64,000 nucleotides of DNA. Origin: Sorghum bicolor. Its lineage: Eukaryota; Streptophyta; Magnoliopsida; Poales; Poaceae. Positions 1-11,640 of the stretch are shown piece by piece (position 1 is the first letter of the stretch; every line of letters begins with the position of its first letter). The notes beneath the pieces are model-generated. The model was not told the origin of the DNA. It saw only the letters and a list, made by a program, of their open reading frames with translations, and did not search any database. The DNA is taken from positions 9,850,501-9,914,500 of the forward strand of contig NC_012870.2 of the NCBI RefSeq assembly GCF_000003195.3. Direction: 5' to 3'. Made by a program: the position numbers and the translations under genes.

Positions 1-320
1 CATTAATACGCCAAGTACAACAGTGATACATTAACCACTCTCTAATGCACATGACTGTATCCAAAACAGTTATTAGATACCATTTAGTGTACTAAAAACA
101 ACTTGAGCAACTACACTTCTGTGGATGATGGCATCAATCACATTAGGCCAGTGTTGTTTATATAAACTAAACAAAGTAACAGCATTAACCATATGCATTA
201 AGGCCATGGATTACAAGATCTTCACTGCTTTCAGAAATCATCAAATAGAAACAAAAAGAAAAAATTATAAGTGCCAATTGAATGAGAAAATGGAATAAAA
301 AAGATACAACAATCACTTGC
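1..320 (-). other. Intron 1 (5' part) of the importin gene
   Basis: This is the start of the intron that follows the first coding exon of the minus-strand importin gene; the next exon lies outside the window. The donor read on the minus strand is AG|GCAAGT, a GC donor. I see no other coding sequence here. Confidence 0.6.
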
Positions 321-1739
321 CTGTACACGTGGGTTCTGGACATCATCCATTGCTGAAGCTAGTGCAGGTAGCACAACATGGTGCAACTGATTTTGCAACT
401 CAGGTCCCAGGTCCGTTGAAAGCTGTCCTATTGCATTAATTGCCGCCCACCTCACCCGTGGGTGAGGATCCTGGAAAGAATTCAGCACCATCCCAACCAC
501 CTGCTCCAGATTCTTAATCATCACCTTAGCAGAGCCCTCTGCAATCTGAGCTATGGTCACCAGTGCAGCATTCCGTCTCTTCCAATCTTCAGAGGAGAAA
601 AATGATGGGAGCAACTCAGCTGCCACGGCTAGAATCGTATTACCACCAACGGCAATTGACAGCCGGTCCAGACACTCCTGTGCGAAAACATAGCTTCCTG
701 TCTCTCCAGCGTCTTCCTCCTCTGACACCGCGGCATGCCATGCCGGTTCATCCTGGACATCGAGTAGCATAGTCATGAGCACCGCAAACAGCCGACCAAC
801 GTACCGAGGCAGCTTCCGCATCATCCCGGGCGCACGCTCCCGTGCCTCGGCAAGCGTGACGACAAACTCGACGGCAAGGTGGCGGGTGCCGTCCTCCAGT
901 CCTGGGGCCTCGGCAATCTGCAGCATGGAGGCGACCACGTCCGGCAGCTGGCGGCGCAGGAACCGCGGCTCTGCGCCGGCGAGCTCGATCATCATCTCCA
1001 GAGCCTCCTGGGCGGAGCCCTCGTTCCCACAGTTGAGCGACTCGGCTAGAGCACGCATCATGGCCGGGAGGAGGTCCTGGAATTGATCGCGGGCACCGGC
1101 AGAAGGAAGGGACTGGATGAGGCTGATGGCCGCGTTGAGCCCCGCGACGCGCACGTCGGCGGAAGAAGGGTGGGAGAGCGCGGCGAGGAGGAGCCCGTGG
1201 AGGTTGGGGAAGCTGGCTGCGAGGTGGGAAGCCAGCCGGGCCAGGATGTTGAGCGCCGACTCCTGCAGCCCCGGCGGGGAGGACGGGGAATCGATGGACT
1301 TGTACAGGAAACTGAGTAGGTCTGGCCACGCGTTGGCGGGCAGGAGGAAGGAGGCGAGCTCGGCGACGGCGTCGGAGAGCTTCCTGGAGACGGACCTGGG
1401 GAGCGCAGGAGCGGAGGCGGCCGAGAGGAGCAGCGCGCGGAGCGAGGACTGCGTGGCGGGCGACAGCGCGGGGTAGACGAAGGACTGGGACGACGGGGCG
1501 ATGAGGCGGCGCAGCAGCACGGCGGCGATGGGCGCGGAGGGGTGCGCCGGGGAGAGCAGCAGGTGCGCGAGGCTCAGCGCGAGCGCGTCCGGGTGGGACC
1601 CGCGGAGGGAGTGGAACTGCTGCTCCGCGCGCGACCGCGCCTCGTTGGCCGGGGAAGTAAGGTCCGCCAGCAGCGCCGTCAGCGCCGCCGGGTCGGCGCC
1701 CAGCACCGCCGCCGCGCCCGCCTCCGCCTGCGGATCCAT
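321..1739 (-). CDS. IMB3: Importin-5/IMB3-like karyopherin beta, first coding exon (gene runs off the left edge)
   Basis: N-terminal 473 codons of a HEAT-repeat nuclear import receptor of the KPNB3/RanBP5 type. Such receptors carry ribosomal proteins and other cargo through nuclear pores under Ran control; the Arabidopsis homologue IMB3/KETCH1 also imports HYL1. The protein starts MDPQAEAG and has helical HEAT-like pairs throughout. The exon ends in the conserved block MDDVQNPRVQ, which in the family continues with AHAA. The start at 1739 is chosen because upstream in-frame sequence is low-complexity proline/serine text not expected in the family, interrupted by a G-homopolymer. The exon ends CAG at 321 in phase 0, followed by GC rather than GT. 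Neither the family continuation nor the reading frame fits the nearby GT. Family assignment is firm; the gene is incomplete only because of the window edge. Confidence 0.88.
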
Positions 1740-2100
1740 GGGTGCACGGAACGACGCAGCGCGAGGGGGAGCGGGGAGGCGGGGGGGGGGGGGGATTCGG
1801 GTGGCCGCGCGGGATTTTTTTGGTTGGGTTCGTGGGGTGGGTTTTGCGGGGGAAGGCGGGGGGGAATTTTTGGGAGCGCCGCGGTGAGGCGAGGGGCGAA
1901 GGCGGGCGGAGGAGGAAGGGAGAGGCGATGGAGTCGAGACGGGCGGGCCGCGGACAGTGGAGGGTGGTGCCGTGCTGGGAGACGGGGCCCAGGGCCCAGG
2001 GGCTAGGAAGTGAGGTGTTGGAGTAGTACTGGTCCATGAGGAGTGGGTCCGGATGGTCATCAAAATCAGAACAGCGCACGCCACAGCTCACCTGCTAATT
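1740..2100 (-). promoter_or_regulatory. 5' leader and proximal promoter of the importin gene
   Basis: GC-rich sequence just upstream of the importin start codon, containing a G homopolymer of about 14 bases at 1781-1794. It is probably 5' UTR and core promoter. No TATA box could be assigned. A CT dinucleotide run follows at about 2131-2149. Confidence 0.4.
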
Positions 2101-2454
2101 ATGCCATCATATTCTGATTAGTGACTTCTTTCTCTCTCTCTCTCTCTTTTCTGGTTACTTTCAAACTTCGATTCTTGCGACAAACTTTCTGCAGACTTGG
2201 ATTCAACAGAGTTCTTGACGGGTCACTTTTCTGGAAGCTAGGATTTTCAGATTTAACAAAAATATCCTGGCTCTGCTTGGTTCAAACAAAATCTTGTCTA
2301 TAAGGTGAAAAAACCATGGGACTGGTAGATTTGTTGTAAGTTTCGTTGTGACAATTTTCTGGTGTTCCAATAAGCGCCATGTACATGAAAAGCTAACAAT
2401 GACGTTTTTATATGCTAAGCATGTGCTATCTCGACCGTCTAAATACCACATCAG

Positions 2455-3207
2455 AATAGCTATTTTGATGCCTCGACTATTACTCAAGTCTTAGTTTCGT
2501 CCTTAGACTTTTAAAACGGTCGTTTTAATCCTCAAACTCTACTTTTAAATTCAATTTTATCCTAGAACTATGAAGATGGTTGTTTTAGTTCTCAAACTTT
2601 ATATTTTGAGTTTCATTTCATTTAAAAACTATCAAAGTGTATTTTGTTCTTTAAACTTTTATTTTAACTCAACTTTGTCTACGTTGTACGTGGAACGTTG
2701 TACTGTTACACATGATTAGCTCCAGCACCACTAGCGATTGAAGACAGAAAAATAATATTTATCCAAAAACTCTTTCATGGCCATTGATAATTCCAAGCTA
2801 TTTTTTAGTGTTATCTTATAATGGTACCATTTATATATATCCAACTAAATCGATATTTGTGGGAGTAATTATAGTTGTATCAACACTATTTGTTCTTCAA
2901 GAATACATGGACATATTGAAACAATAGCAGATCTATAATGTTGATAATTTATGGATGAAATTATGCCTAAAATATAATGTTTTCCAATAGATAAAATCGA
3001 GTTGAAAGTAAAAGTTAAATGCACATTTGATAGTTTATGGATGAAATTGAGCCCAAAATGCAAAATTTAAGGACTAAAACAATTATCTCCATAGTTGTAA
3101 TATAAAATTAAGCGTAAAACTAAAGTTTGAGAAGCTAAATAACCGTTTTAAAAGTTTAAGAATGAAATTGAGCATCGAGTAATAGTTGAGGAACCAAAAT
3201 AGCTATT
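2455..3207. mobile_element. Foldback element with long inverted ends
   Basis: The left end starts aatagctattttg and runs through cctcgactattactc. The right end is its near-perfect reverse complement (gagtaatagttgagg ... caaaatagctatt). Similarity between the arms extends inward for roughly 150-300 bp, with shared themes such as 'ttaagactaaaac'. There is no transposase ORF. It is a non-autonomous foldback or MITE-like element. Confidence 0.6.
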
Positions 3208-3420
3208 GTGCCTAGTGTAGAGCATAGCAAAGTGAGTAGCACAAATCCTAAAGACAGTTTTCAACGGTGGAGATAGAGCAAGTTCAGCATAGCATGTACA
3301 TATTGTCATACATTTTTTAAAAACTAACCCACTCTAAATCTAAGATTTTTTTCAGTGGGGCTAGTGTTGATACAATTTAGACGGTGGAGATACGACTGTT
3401 TATACAGTGAAATCCACTTG

Positions 3421-3663
3421 GGCCTTGTTTACTTCCCAATTTTTTTGCAAAATTACTACAGTATCTTTTTCGTTTGTATGTGACAAATATTGTCCAATCA
3501 TAAACTAGCTAAGCTCAGAAGATTCGTCTCGTCAATTTCGACCAAACTGTGTAATTAGTTTTTATTTTCATCTATATTTAATACTCCATGCATACGTTTA
3601 AAAATTCGATGTGATGAGAAATCTGAAAAATTTTGCAAAACTTTTAGGGAACTAAACAAGGCC
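3421..3663. mobile_element. Tourist-like MITE, GGCCTTGTTTA family
   Basis: A 243 bp element bounded by ggccttgttta and taaacaaggcc, with the family core (gattcgtctcgtcaatt, tgtgtaattagtttttat, atatttaatac). Such ends with TTA/TAA duplications fit PIF/Harbinger-derived Tourist MITEs. Confidence 0.75.
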
Positions 3664-4311
3664 TTGCATATTTATCGCTACTATATTCATGCACGGATGG
3701 TCCGATGGACCCGGGATAGTACGGAGTACACTTTGAAAATATAACCAGGCACCAACTCTCTGAAGAGTACTCCTCTTTAAACATCTTCTGGAGCATGCGA
3801 ACGGTTTAAAACATGATTCAACAAATTTTAAAGCATGACCTGAGGAGGCCAGACAACTGTCGCTCCCGTTCCCGTCCGAAAAGCAAGAGATGCCGATGTC
3901 CAGAACCGGAGCGACATGGGCCTCGCCGCCTACGGGCTACGGAGTACTTCGGAACTCCACCCGAAGAGATGAGGCCATCAGGGCCTCAAATCACTACCTA
4001 TTTAATTTTTAGTAAGAATATTATTTATTTTCAATGATAATTTATATATAGTTAGCTTAGGAAGTCGCTAGCTGATGTGGAGAGTATTGTAAGAGAGTTA
4101 TTTATAGAATATCGTGCTAGATTAGTTATTTATAAGTCGCTAGCTATTTGATCTCTCTCCTCGATTGCCAATGAGAGTGTTATTTTTTTATTATTTTTAT
4201 ACCTCATCCCGCTAGTTATTTGTAAAATGTTATTGAGAGCCAATAGAATTTCTCGTAGCTAGCTACGTATTTGATAACCATTACGGATGGCCTACGGGCA
4301 GTGAGGCCTTG

Positions 4312-4512
4312 TTTAAGTTTCCAAAAATTTTCAAAATTCTTATTACATTGAATCTTACGGTACATATATAGAGCATTAAATATAGATAAAAAATAACTAA
4401 TTATATAGTTTATCTATAACTTGTGAAACGAATTATTTGAATTTAATTAGTCTATAATTAGATAATAATTATTAAATACGAATGAAAGTAATCCAAAACT
4501 TTTGCCAACTAT
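4312..4512. mobile_element. Truncated Tourist-like MITE
   Basis: Starts with aggccttgtttaagtttcc and carries the family core in reverse (cattaaatatagataaaa, taactaattatatagttta). The right inverted end is lost near 4510. Confidence 0.6.
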
Positions 4513-4677
4513 CGCGCTGATCTCTGCCACAGTGCCGCGACATGACGAAAAGTAGGGGAAAGGCAGCTAGAAATTGGACAAGGCCGTGTAGCTTGCACGA
4601 GATCTGTGGTGTCGCTTTATACTTCTATATGCTTATTTCGTTTTACGTGTATGACAGTCGTTTGATGAAATGCTACA

Positions 4678-4872
4678 AAGAGCTTGTTCGTTTGACAGAA
4701 AGTCATAACTAAAATACTATTTATTGATTTGTTGTGAGAGAAAATACTACTAAATAGTTAATAATTTCGACAGATAAGCTCAATATAACATTAAAAGTTG
4801 ACTTATAATAATTTATTATGAAAAAAACATTATTTACTCGTTTTCACATCAAAACAGCAAGCGAACAAAGCC
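4678..4872. mobile_element. Small MITE with gttcgttt ends
   Basis: Left end agagcttgttcgtttg and right end aagcgaacaaagcc are roughly inverted. The interior has the 'tgagagaaaatac' and 'cttataataatttatta' text that recurs near 8707, 43980 and 44183. Confidence 0.35.
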
Positions 4873-5007
4873 ATACATCGCTAAAATTTGATTTATAGTA
4901 ATTTATTATAAAAAAACATTCTTCGCTCGCTTTCGCAACAAATCAGTATATGCGACTGCCGAATCGGAAGCGCTGGCACCGGTCCTTGCTCGAACCAATA
5001 CACCTAA

Positions 5008-5212
5008 GCCTAGTCTCAATGCATGTTTCATAGAGTGTCATGCACATTAAATAAGATGTCACATAAACAAAATTGCTGACTTGGCAGGGTCATTAAATGA
5101 AGGAGTTTCGTAAGATGAGAGAGGAGTTTCATCCCCATGAAACTCCTATGGCTCGGTTACCTAGTTTATAGTCTTGGTAACTGTGTCATGAAACTATACA
5201 TTGAGACTGACC
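5008..5212. mobile_element. MITE of the GGCCAGTCTCAATG family, copy 1
   Basis: About 205 bp with ends gcctagtctcaatgcat and tgcattgagactgacc, reverse complements of each other. The interior contains gctgacttggcagggtcatt. Two close relatives lie at 5255-5459 and 17635-17840. Confidence 0.7.
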
Positions 5213-5243
5213 TTAGACCTACTGCTTTTAGGGCATGGTTTAA

Positions 5244-5693
5244 GGCCTTGTTTAGGCCAGTCTCAATGCATGTTTCATGAGAGTGTCATGCACATTAAAT
5301 AGAGTGCCACATAAGCAAAATTGCTGACTTGGCAGGGTCATTAAATGAAGGAGTTTCATCAGATGAGAGAAGAGTTTTATCTCCATGAAATCTTGTGGCT
5401 CGGTTACCTAGTTTATAGTCTTTGTAACTGTGCCATGAAACTATGCATTGAGACTGGCCTTAGTTCTGAAAAATTTTTGGATTTCGATACTGTAACACTT
5501 TTATTTTTATTTGATAAATATTATATAATCATAGACTAACTAGGCTCAAAAGATTCATCTCGTGATTTATAGGTAAACTGTGCAATTAGTTTTTATTTTT
5601 GTTTATATTTAATACTTCATGTATCTGCCACAAGATTCGATGTGACAGATAATTTTGAAAAGTTTTTTGTTTTTGGGTGAACTAAACAAGGCC
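5244..5693. mobile_element. Tourist-like MITE split by a second MITE
   Basis: The left end ggccttgttta (5244-5254) is separated from the rest of the element (ttagttctgaaaaattt onward, to aaacaaggcc at 5693) by a complete GGCCAGTCTCAATG element. The TTA at 5252-5254 is repeated at 5460-5462, the expected target duplication. Confidence 0.75.
5255..5459. mobile_element. MITE of the GGCCAGTCTCAATG family, copy 2, nested
   Basis: Ends ggccagtctcaatgcatg and atgcattgagactggcc are exact inverted repeats. It is flanked by TTA on both sides and inserted inside the terminal repeat of the surrounding Tourist-like element. Confidence 0.8.
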
Positions 5694-6059
5694 TGACCAT
5701 ATTTGTTTGAGCGTCTCACAAGCTTTCGGACCTTACGAAAAGTAAGGTTAAACTTCCGAAAGCTAAAAATCAGGAGTTCATTATAGTAAACTTTTGAGCT
5801 TTTGGTTTACGGGAATTGTTTAGATTTTAGAATGTCTAAAATCTTGTTAGTCTAAAAATGATCAAAAATTGAAATAAACAGTTGTTCCAAACTATAAGAC
5901 GTTTTATAAATTCATCTCTTCTTAGACATCTTCAGCCCCTTCAAAAGTTGTCTATAAAGATAAAGTCAATCCGTTAATTACAACGAACTCTAATACACAT
6001 CCATGGCTCATGATCTTATATCCTCGAACACTGGTCGATTAAACAAGTCAAGGCCACTT

Positions 6060-7135
6060 TGGGCGTGTGTTGGTAGCCTGTACCAGGCCTTGGGCCTGAC
6101 TGAGAATGTGCAAGTGGCCTTGTTTGATTCCTAGCATGTGTTTTGGATCCGGCCGGCACGGTGCTTAAAGCACTTTGGATCCAGCCTCCGAAGGAAAGCT
6201 CGAATTGGTCGTTTCTCGAGAGCCAAGCTTCGTTAATGCATCAACACTGGTTTTCATCACCTCTCGTAATTCATATCCTCACCTACCGCTCCTATCTCCT
6301 CTCTAACGCAAACCTCGCGGCACCGGAGCCACCACCTCGCGCCCGCCAGCGTCTTGCTCCACCACCTCGAGGCCACTAACGCCACCACCACCGCCCCTCC
6401 TCCCCGTCACGCCATGGTCGCCGCCCCTCTTCTCCCTGTCTCTGCTCGAGATCTGCCCCTCTTCTTGTCAGGACCGGGCTTGAGCTCACCCATGGCAATG
6501 AGCCATGCCTTCCCCCACAAGCTCGTTGAAGGAGGAGGCAGCTGGTGCGCGGCACCGGCAACGGGGACGACGACAACGACGACGACGAGCTCCACATGTT
6601 CTGGCGGCAGGAGGGTTGGACCACAACCAGATCTACTTTGACTAGCCTAATGAACGGTGGGTGGCGACGGTCTTGGGATCTATTTCGACCATGCCTCCTC
6701 CTTCAATGAGCAACGACACCACCTCCTTCGACGAGCAGCGCCACCACCATCACATCCTCCTCCTGCTCCTCTCCCTCCCCTACCCGTGCGCCTCTCCCTC
6801 CCCTGCCTGTGCGTGAGGAGGAGGCACGCACCAGGTCAAGCCGGTCAGGAGCCTCGCCCGATGGCCCTCCCGCTCGAGCTCACTCTCCCACTATTTGTTG
6901 AAATAACTGAAAGAAGAGAAGAAAGGAATGAGCGATAGCTTCACCGCAAGCTGCTCTAGGGTGACCATATACTTATGTGCAGGTAAAGTGGTAAACAAAC
7001 AAAGATCTCTACCAAGCCTGCCTCTGCTAGAAAATTAAACAAACAACAAGCATTCTATCTACTGGGCCTGGCCCCTAGCAGCCTGGCTCTCCTTGTCCGC
7101 CCAGGCTAAGAACATGTAGGGAAACAAACACGCCC
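6060..7135. other. GC-rich segment possibly carried by a transposon; no gene recognised
   Basis: The left text gggcgtgtgttgg and right text gggaaacaaacacgccc suggest inverted ends around a GC-rich, proline-coding interior. None of the short ORFs inside resembles a known protein. It could be a Pack-type non-autonomous element or old promoter-like DNA. Confidence 0.25.
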
Positions 7136-7141
7136 TCGTAC

Positions 7142-8415
7142 CTAGATAGACTATCATTGCTACTGGTTTAAAGACCTCGTCACTAAAGATTTTCGAACCG
7201 GCATAAGAAAAGTTATCATCATTGTCGTTTTTAGAAACAACGGTAATAAGGTTTTTTAAAAATAAAAAATGAGTTAAAAAACAAATTTAATACTAGGAGA
7301 AACAATAGTAGCTAGCCACACAAAGTCACTTAATTTCACTTTGCAGCTGGTAATACTCGAACCTATGTTCTCAAGCTTCACACATTCGGCCTCTAACCAC
7401 TTGACCTATGCCACATTTATGACCATTTAGGATATTCATCGTCCTCATCATTCTATATTCATCCGATCTTGAAATATTTAGGACCCTAAACGAATTCGAA
7501 TGTAAAGTTTTCGAGATCTACAACTTTAGTTTTGGTCATTTCTTCCTCCGAGATCGTTTGAAAAAATTGAATTTCAAATGTGAGGAAATTTAGCTATAAT
7601 TTTCCTTAGATAAATAACTCTAAATAAAAAGTTCTCAATTACAAAGTTTTATATTTTTTAAGATCTACAACTTTTGTTTTGATTGTTTCTCCACCTGAGG
7701 TTGTTTGAAGAAATCAAATTTTAAATATGAGATTCAAATGTATTTTTTGTTGGATAGATGGTTTCAAACGAAAAAGTTGTGAAGTATAATATTGCATAAC
7801 TTTTCGAGATTTAGAACTCTTGTTTTGGTCGCTTATCCATTTAAGATCCTTCACTTATGACTATAGTACATATAGATTCATTTGATATTAACTTCTATAC
7901 AATCTTGTGAAACAAATAACTTAGCATCAAAACAACTAAATAAAAAAAATGTGAATTACAAACTTGTATAACTTTTTGAGATCTACAACTTTATTTTGTT
8001 GTTTCTCCATCCAAAATCCTTTTAACCACTATATATTCATTTTGTGACTTTAGGGCATGTGGACTCCTTTGATATTAGCTCTATAAAATATTATGATAAT
8101 ATTAAACATTCATATGAATGTTATAAAGTTTAAACTAAAAGTTTTAGATCTCGAAAAGTACTATAACCTTGGTATAAAGTTTATCTTTATGAACATCATA
8201 TGAGAAAGTTATAAAGTTTTTCGTGCAACCTATCAGTGCGGGTTCAAACCATGAACTGACAATGATGACCTATTACCATTACCGGTTTTAGAGGTTTTAC
8301 CCCAAAACCCGGCAGTGATACACCGTCAACCAATATCACTGATGTTTTTTAAGAAAGCAACACTGATGGGCTGACAACGATGAAGACATCACTTATGTTT
8401 GCCAACGCAGTAGTG
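7142..8415. mobile_element. CACTA-like transposon relic with internal diverged repeats
   Basis: The right end reads ...cgcagtagtg, the complement of a CACTA-type terminus. Text near both ends includes accggttttagagg and ccggcagtgat, typical of grass CACTA subterminal regions. A diverged unit built on gagatctacaactttngttttg recurs near 7510, 7660, 7810 and 7980, and inverted near 8145. There is no transposase ORF. Confidence 0.45.
7345..7415 (-). repeat. tRNA-like (SINE-type) sequence
   Basis: On the minus strand it has an A-box-like tract (ggtcaagtggttagaggc) followed about 30 bases later by a B-box-like ggttcgagtattacc. It does not fold as an intact tRNA and is best read as a tRNA-derived SINE fragment. 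Confidence 0.35.
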
Positions 8416-9428
8416 CAGTACAAGTTTGTATTTTGGAAAGAAAGTTTCCAAACTTTTGCACACTAAATGGTTTAATATATTTAGACTTTTATAAAATTTC
8501 TTGTAGACTTTTAGAACTAATAACATGATAAGAGCAAATGCTTATGACTAAGAAATGGATCACAGATGTTGAATGCACCATTCTGATCATGCTGCATAGC
8601 CCGAGAGGTCTCTTCGGTTTGATTAGTGACCAGTGACACCAAGGACACAAGAAACCAAACAAAAATCTGTTCTCCCTATTCAAGCTTGTTCCCCGGTCTA
8701 AAAAGCTATAACTAAAAATACTGTTCGCTAATTTATTATGAGAGAAAATTATTTTTGGCTGACTTATAAGATAAGTGAACAGACTCACGCAAACAAAATT
8801 TGGTTTCAGGCGAAGTTAAATTTGGCCAACCAGATTTGTGCTGCCCCAGTTTGCCTAGCCAAGTGTCGATACTCTCCTCTGAAAACCAAAGAAAAATTTC
8901 ACAATTCTTTTTGTTTTTTAAAGAAATCACCGATACAACCCAAACACGCAGCAAAACGCATGAATGAAACTAGAGGCCCAGGAGCCAGCAGTTGGTCGTA
9001 CATCAGACAACAGCAGAACCGGCTGGCGGCTGGCGCGCCAGGGGCTCACGTGCTCTGTAGTCTGTACATCCCCATCCGAAAAAGGACCCAGAATTTTCAC
9101 AAAAAAAAGGACCCAGCGCAGTGCTCCGACCTCGGATGCTTTCGGTGGCTTCAGATGCGCGCGATGAGTTAGCACCACCAAGGCACTAGCCTTGTTTAGT
9201 TCCTAAATTGTAAAATCTTTTATATTTTTCAGTCACATCACATTTTATGACACATTAATAAAACATTAAATATAAATAAAAAAATTAAATATAGATAACT
9301 AATTACATATTTTATTTATAATTTATAAGACGAATCATTTGAGTCTATTTAATCTATGATAAGATAATATTTATCAAATACAAACAAAATTATCATAAAG
9401 CTCATTTTACATTTTTTTTTTGAACTTA

Positions 9429-9998
9429 GGCCTTGTTTAGGCCCTATTTAGGAAAAATTTTTTGGATGTCACATCGGATATGTCGGAAGGATATTGGGAG
9501 GGATTTTTAGAAACTAATAAAAAAACAAATTACATAGCTGAAACTGCAAGACAAATCTATTAAGCATAATTAATCTGCCATTAGCACATGTAGGTTACCG
9601 TAGCACCTAAGACTAATCATGGAGTAACTAGACTTAAAAGATTCGTCTCGCGATTTCCAACTAAACTGTGTAATTAGTTTATTTTTTATCTATATTTAAT
9701 GTTTCATGCATGTGTCCAAAGATTCGATAGGATGGATGGAAAATTTTTGGGTGGAAAACTAAACAGGGCCTTACTTCCAATTTTTTTTGCAAAATAGAAA
9801 TAGTAGTACTTTCGTTTGTATTTGACAAATATTGTCCAATTATAGACTAACTAGGCTCAAAAGATTCGTCTCGTCAATTCCGACCAAACTGTGTAATTAG
9901 TTTTTATTTCTATCTATATTTAATACTCTATGCATACGTCTAAAGATTCGATGTGACGGAGAATCTGAAACAAAATTTTTGAAGAACTAAACAAGGCC
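9429..9998. mobile_element. Tourist-like MITE, middle layer of the nest
   Basis: Starts ggccttgttta at 9429 and ends aaacaaggcc at 9998. TTA duplications lie at 9426-9428 and 9999-10001. It is itself interrupted at 9440-9770 by a third element. Confidence 0.78.
9440..9770. mobile_element. GGCCCTATTTAG/GGGCCTGTTTAG MITE, inner layer of the nest
   Basis: A 331 bp element with ends ggccctatttag and ctaaacagggcc and the larger-family core (gtcacatcggatatgtcgg, aaactaataaaaaaacaaa). TTA duplications lie at 9437-9439 and 9771-9773. It sits inside the left terminal repeat of the middle element. Confidence 0.8.
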
Positions 9999-10009
9999 TT
10001 AACAAGACC

Positions 10010-11640
10010 CATCGTCCTTGAGAACTCGACTTCGGCAGGACCGTAGGAGGAAGCAAAGGTCCCCGACCGTATCGGCGATGAACAGCGTCCAGAACATGGC
10101 CGACGCCGCGACAGTGCTCACTGCTCCTTGGCGCAGCGATGATCTCAGCAGGACCGTTCGGCGACAGTAGTGCTTCGTTCGCTGCTCCTGGGCGCGGGAC
10201 GCTGACACGGCCCACGGGACGGGCACGCCGCGGTGGCTGGCATGCAATGCAGCGGCCGCGAAAACGATCGCGCGCCGATCCGCGTTCCCGTCGCGGGGTC
10301 CCCGGGCCCCTGCGATGATCAACCACAGGCTGTGTCTCCAACCACGCCACGGCAGTTTTCCAACCGCACGGCCGGAGTTCGATACGTGCATGGTAGCGCC
10401 CACACGGCACACGCGCAGGCGCAGGGGTTGGCTTGCAGACGCGACAGCGCAGCGCCGCAGCGGCGGGAGATTCCCCTGAGCCCTGATTTCTGCTGCGATG
10501 CAGCGAGGGCAAAAGGCGAAGCAGCTCGAACTGTGAGTGGGGGGGCGTGGGGCAAGCAGCCGAGCCGAGGACTGAAGCGGCAGTGCAGCGCGTCGGGGCC
10601 AGCCGCCAGCGAGTCCTGCTTCACGAAAGGGATGGTGGCCCGCCCAAGGACGGGATCTGCACCGGTTGCTGCTTCCTTCAAGGACCCAAGATTCGTGCCG
10701 CTGATCAATGATCATCGCAGGCACCACGTGAAACGCAACATGACGGTGGCCACCCAACTTTTGGTCCAATCACTACATTAAGACAGTTCTGTTCAGGGCA
10801 TTTAGGGATAATAACAAGACCTAGGCATCTGGCAATGTAAATGCAACAAGCTCAGATTTAAATAGGCCTGAGCCTAAGAACTTTCGGGCAGCAAGCAACA
10901 AACAGCAACTCAACCAGCCAAACTGCGGAGACCCTAGAGTTAAGGTGAAGTGAAATTTACAGCGTCCCATCGGAAAACTACCTCCCTTTTCTTGATGTGC
11001 ATTCGGCTCCACCTCCACGTCTTTGCAGCCTCCAAGATCACAGGCGCGCGGCATGTTGAGACCGACACCGACCAGTGATGGGCTTTTCATCCAGGCTCGG
11101 CTGCTGGAGGCTGCTAGGGATGCACGCACACCCTGTGGGGACTGGGGACGAGGTGTTCCAGGGTACTGGAGAATGCGGGACCAACGATTTGCCTACATCA
11201 AGGAAACCAAAGAGATCAGTAAACTGGTAGCGAAAATGAGCCGAGTAGTTGAGTCTTGAGGGATTTGGACAGGACAGCTGGACAACTGCATCGTTTACCA
11301 TTTCGAGGGACTAAGCTGCCTACAAGTTCTCTCCATCAAAATTATAGAGGGTAGTACTATTGAAGGGGTAAGCAAACACTACCCATTCACCAAATGACGT
11401 AAACAAAAGTTGCAAACTGTCACTGTGAGAGGAAATATGCTCAACCTTCTATGATCCAGTTAGCTTACCTGTCACAATTCATTTACTGAAATGTGACATT
11501 TAGTTGCAAAGATGCTTACTCAAGAGGCTCACCTAAAACAACCACCTTTCCAAAACCCACAAAAGGGCCTTTCTAGTAGGAAAGATCACAGTTTGTACTT
11601 ACTATTTTTACTAAAAAACAGGTACAAAGAGAAAAAGATA
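10010..11640. other. GC-rich intergenic stretch, no gene recognised
   Basis: 10010-10780 is GC-rich with overlapping ORFs on both strands, none resembling a family I know. 10800-11640 is AT-richer. A short stretch at 11085-11150 faintly resembles the extreme C-terminal exon of EIN2 copy 3, so the relic of EIN2 copy 1 could extend this far. Confidence 0.35.

Larger units (their letters stand above)
9189..10009. mobile_element. Tourist-like MITE, outer layer of a three-level nest
   Basis: The left end gccttgtttagttcc is at 9189. The right end is split: gaac at 9422-9425, then TTA, an inserted element (9429-9998), a second TTA, then acaagacc (10002-10009). Joined, these give a normal right terminus of the family. 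Confidence 0.7.

Noticed and set aside
748..2091. Long open frame overlapping the importin exon in another frame
   Set aside because: It is a GC-rich shadow of the importin exon, full of arginine, proline and alanine, without resemblance to any protein.
9999..10781. Open frames of 129-256 codons on both strands
   Set aside because: GC-rich stretch with mutually overlapping frames, no family resemblance and no clear splice signals.
11085..11150. Possible remnant of the last EIN2 exon of copy 1
   Set aside because: Resemblance to the copy 3 sequence at 32130-32200 is too weak by eye to claim.
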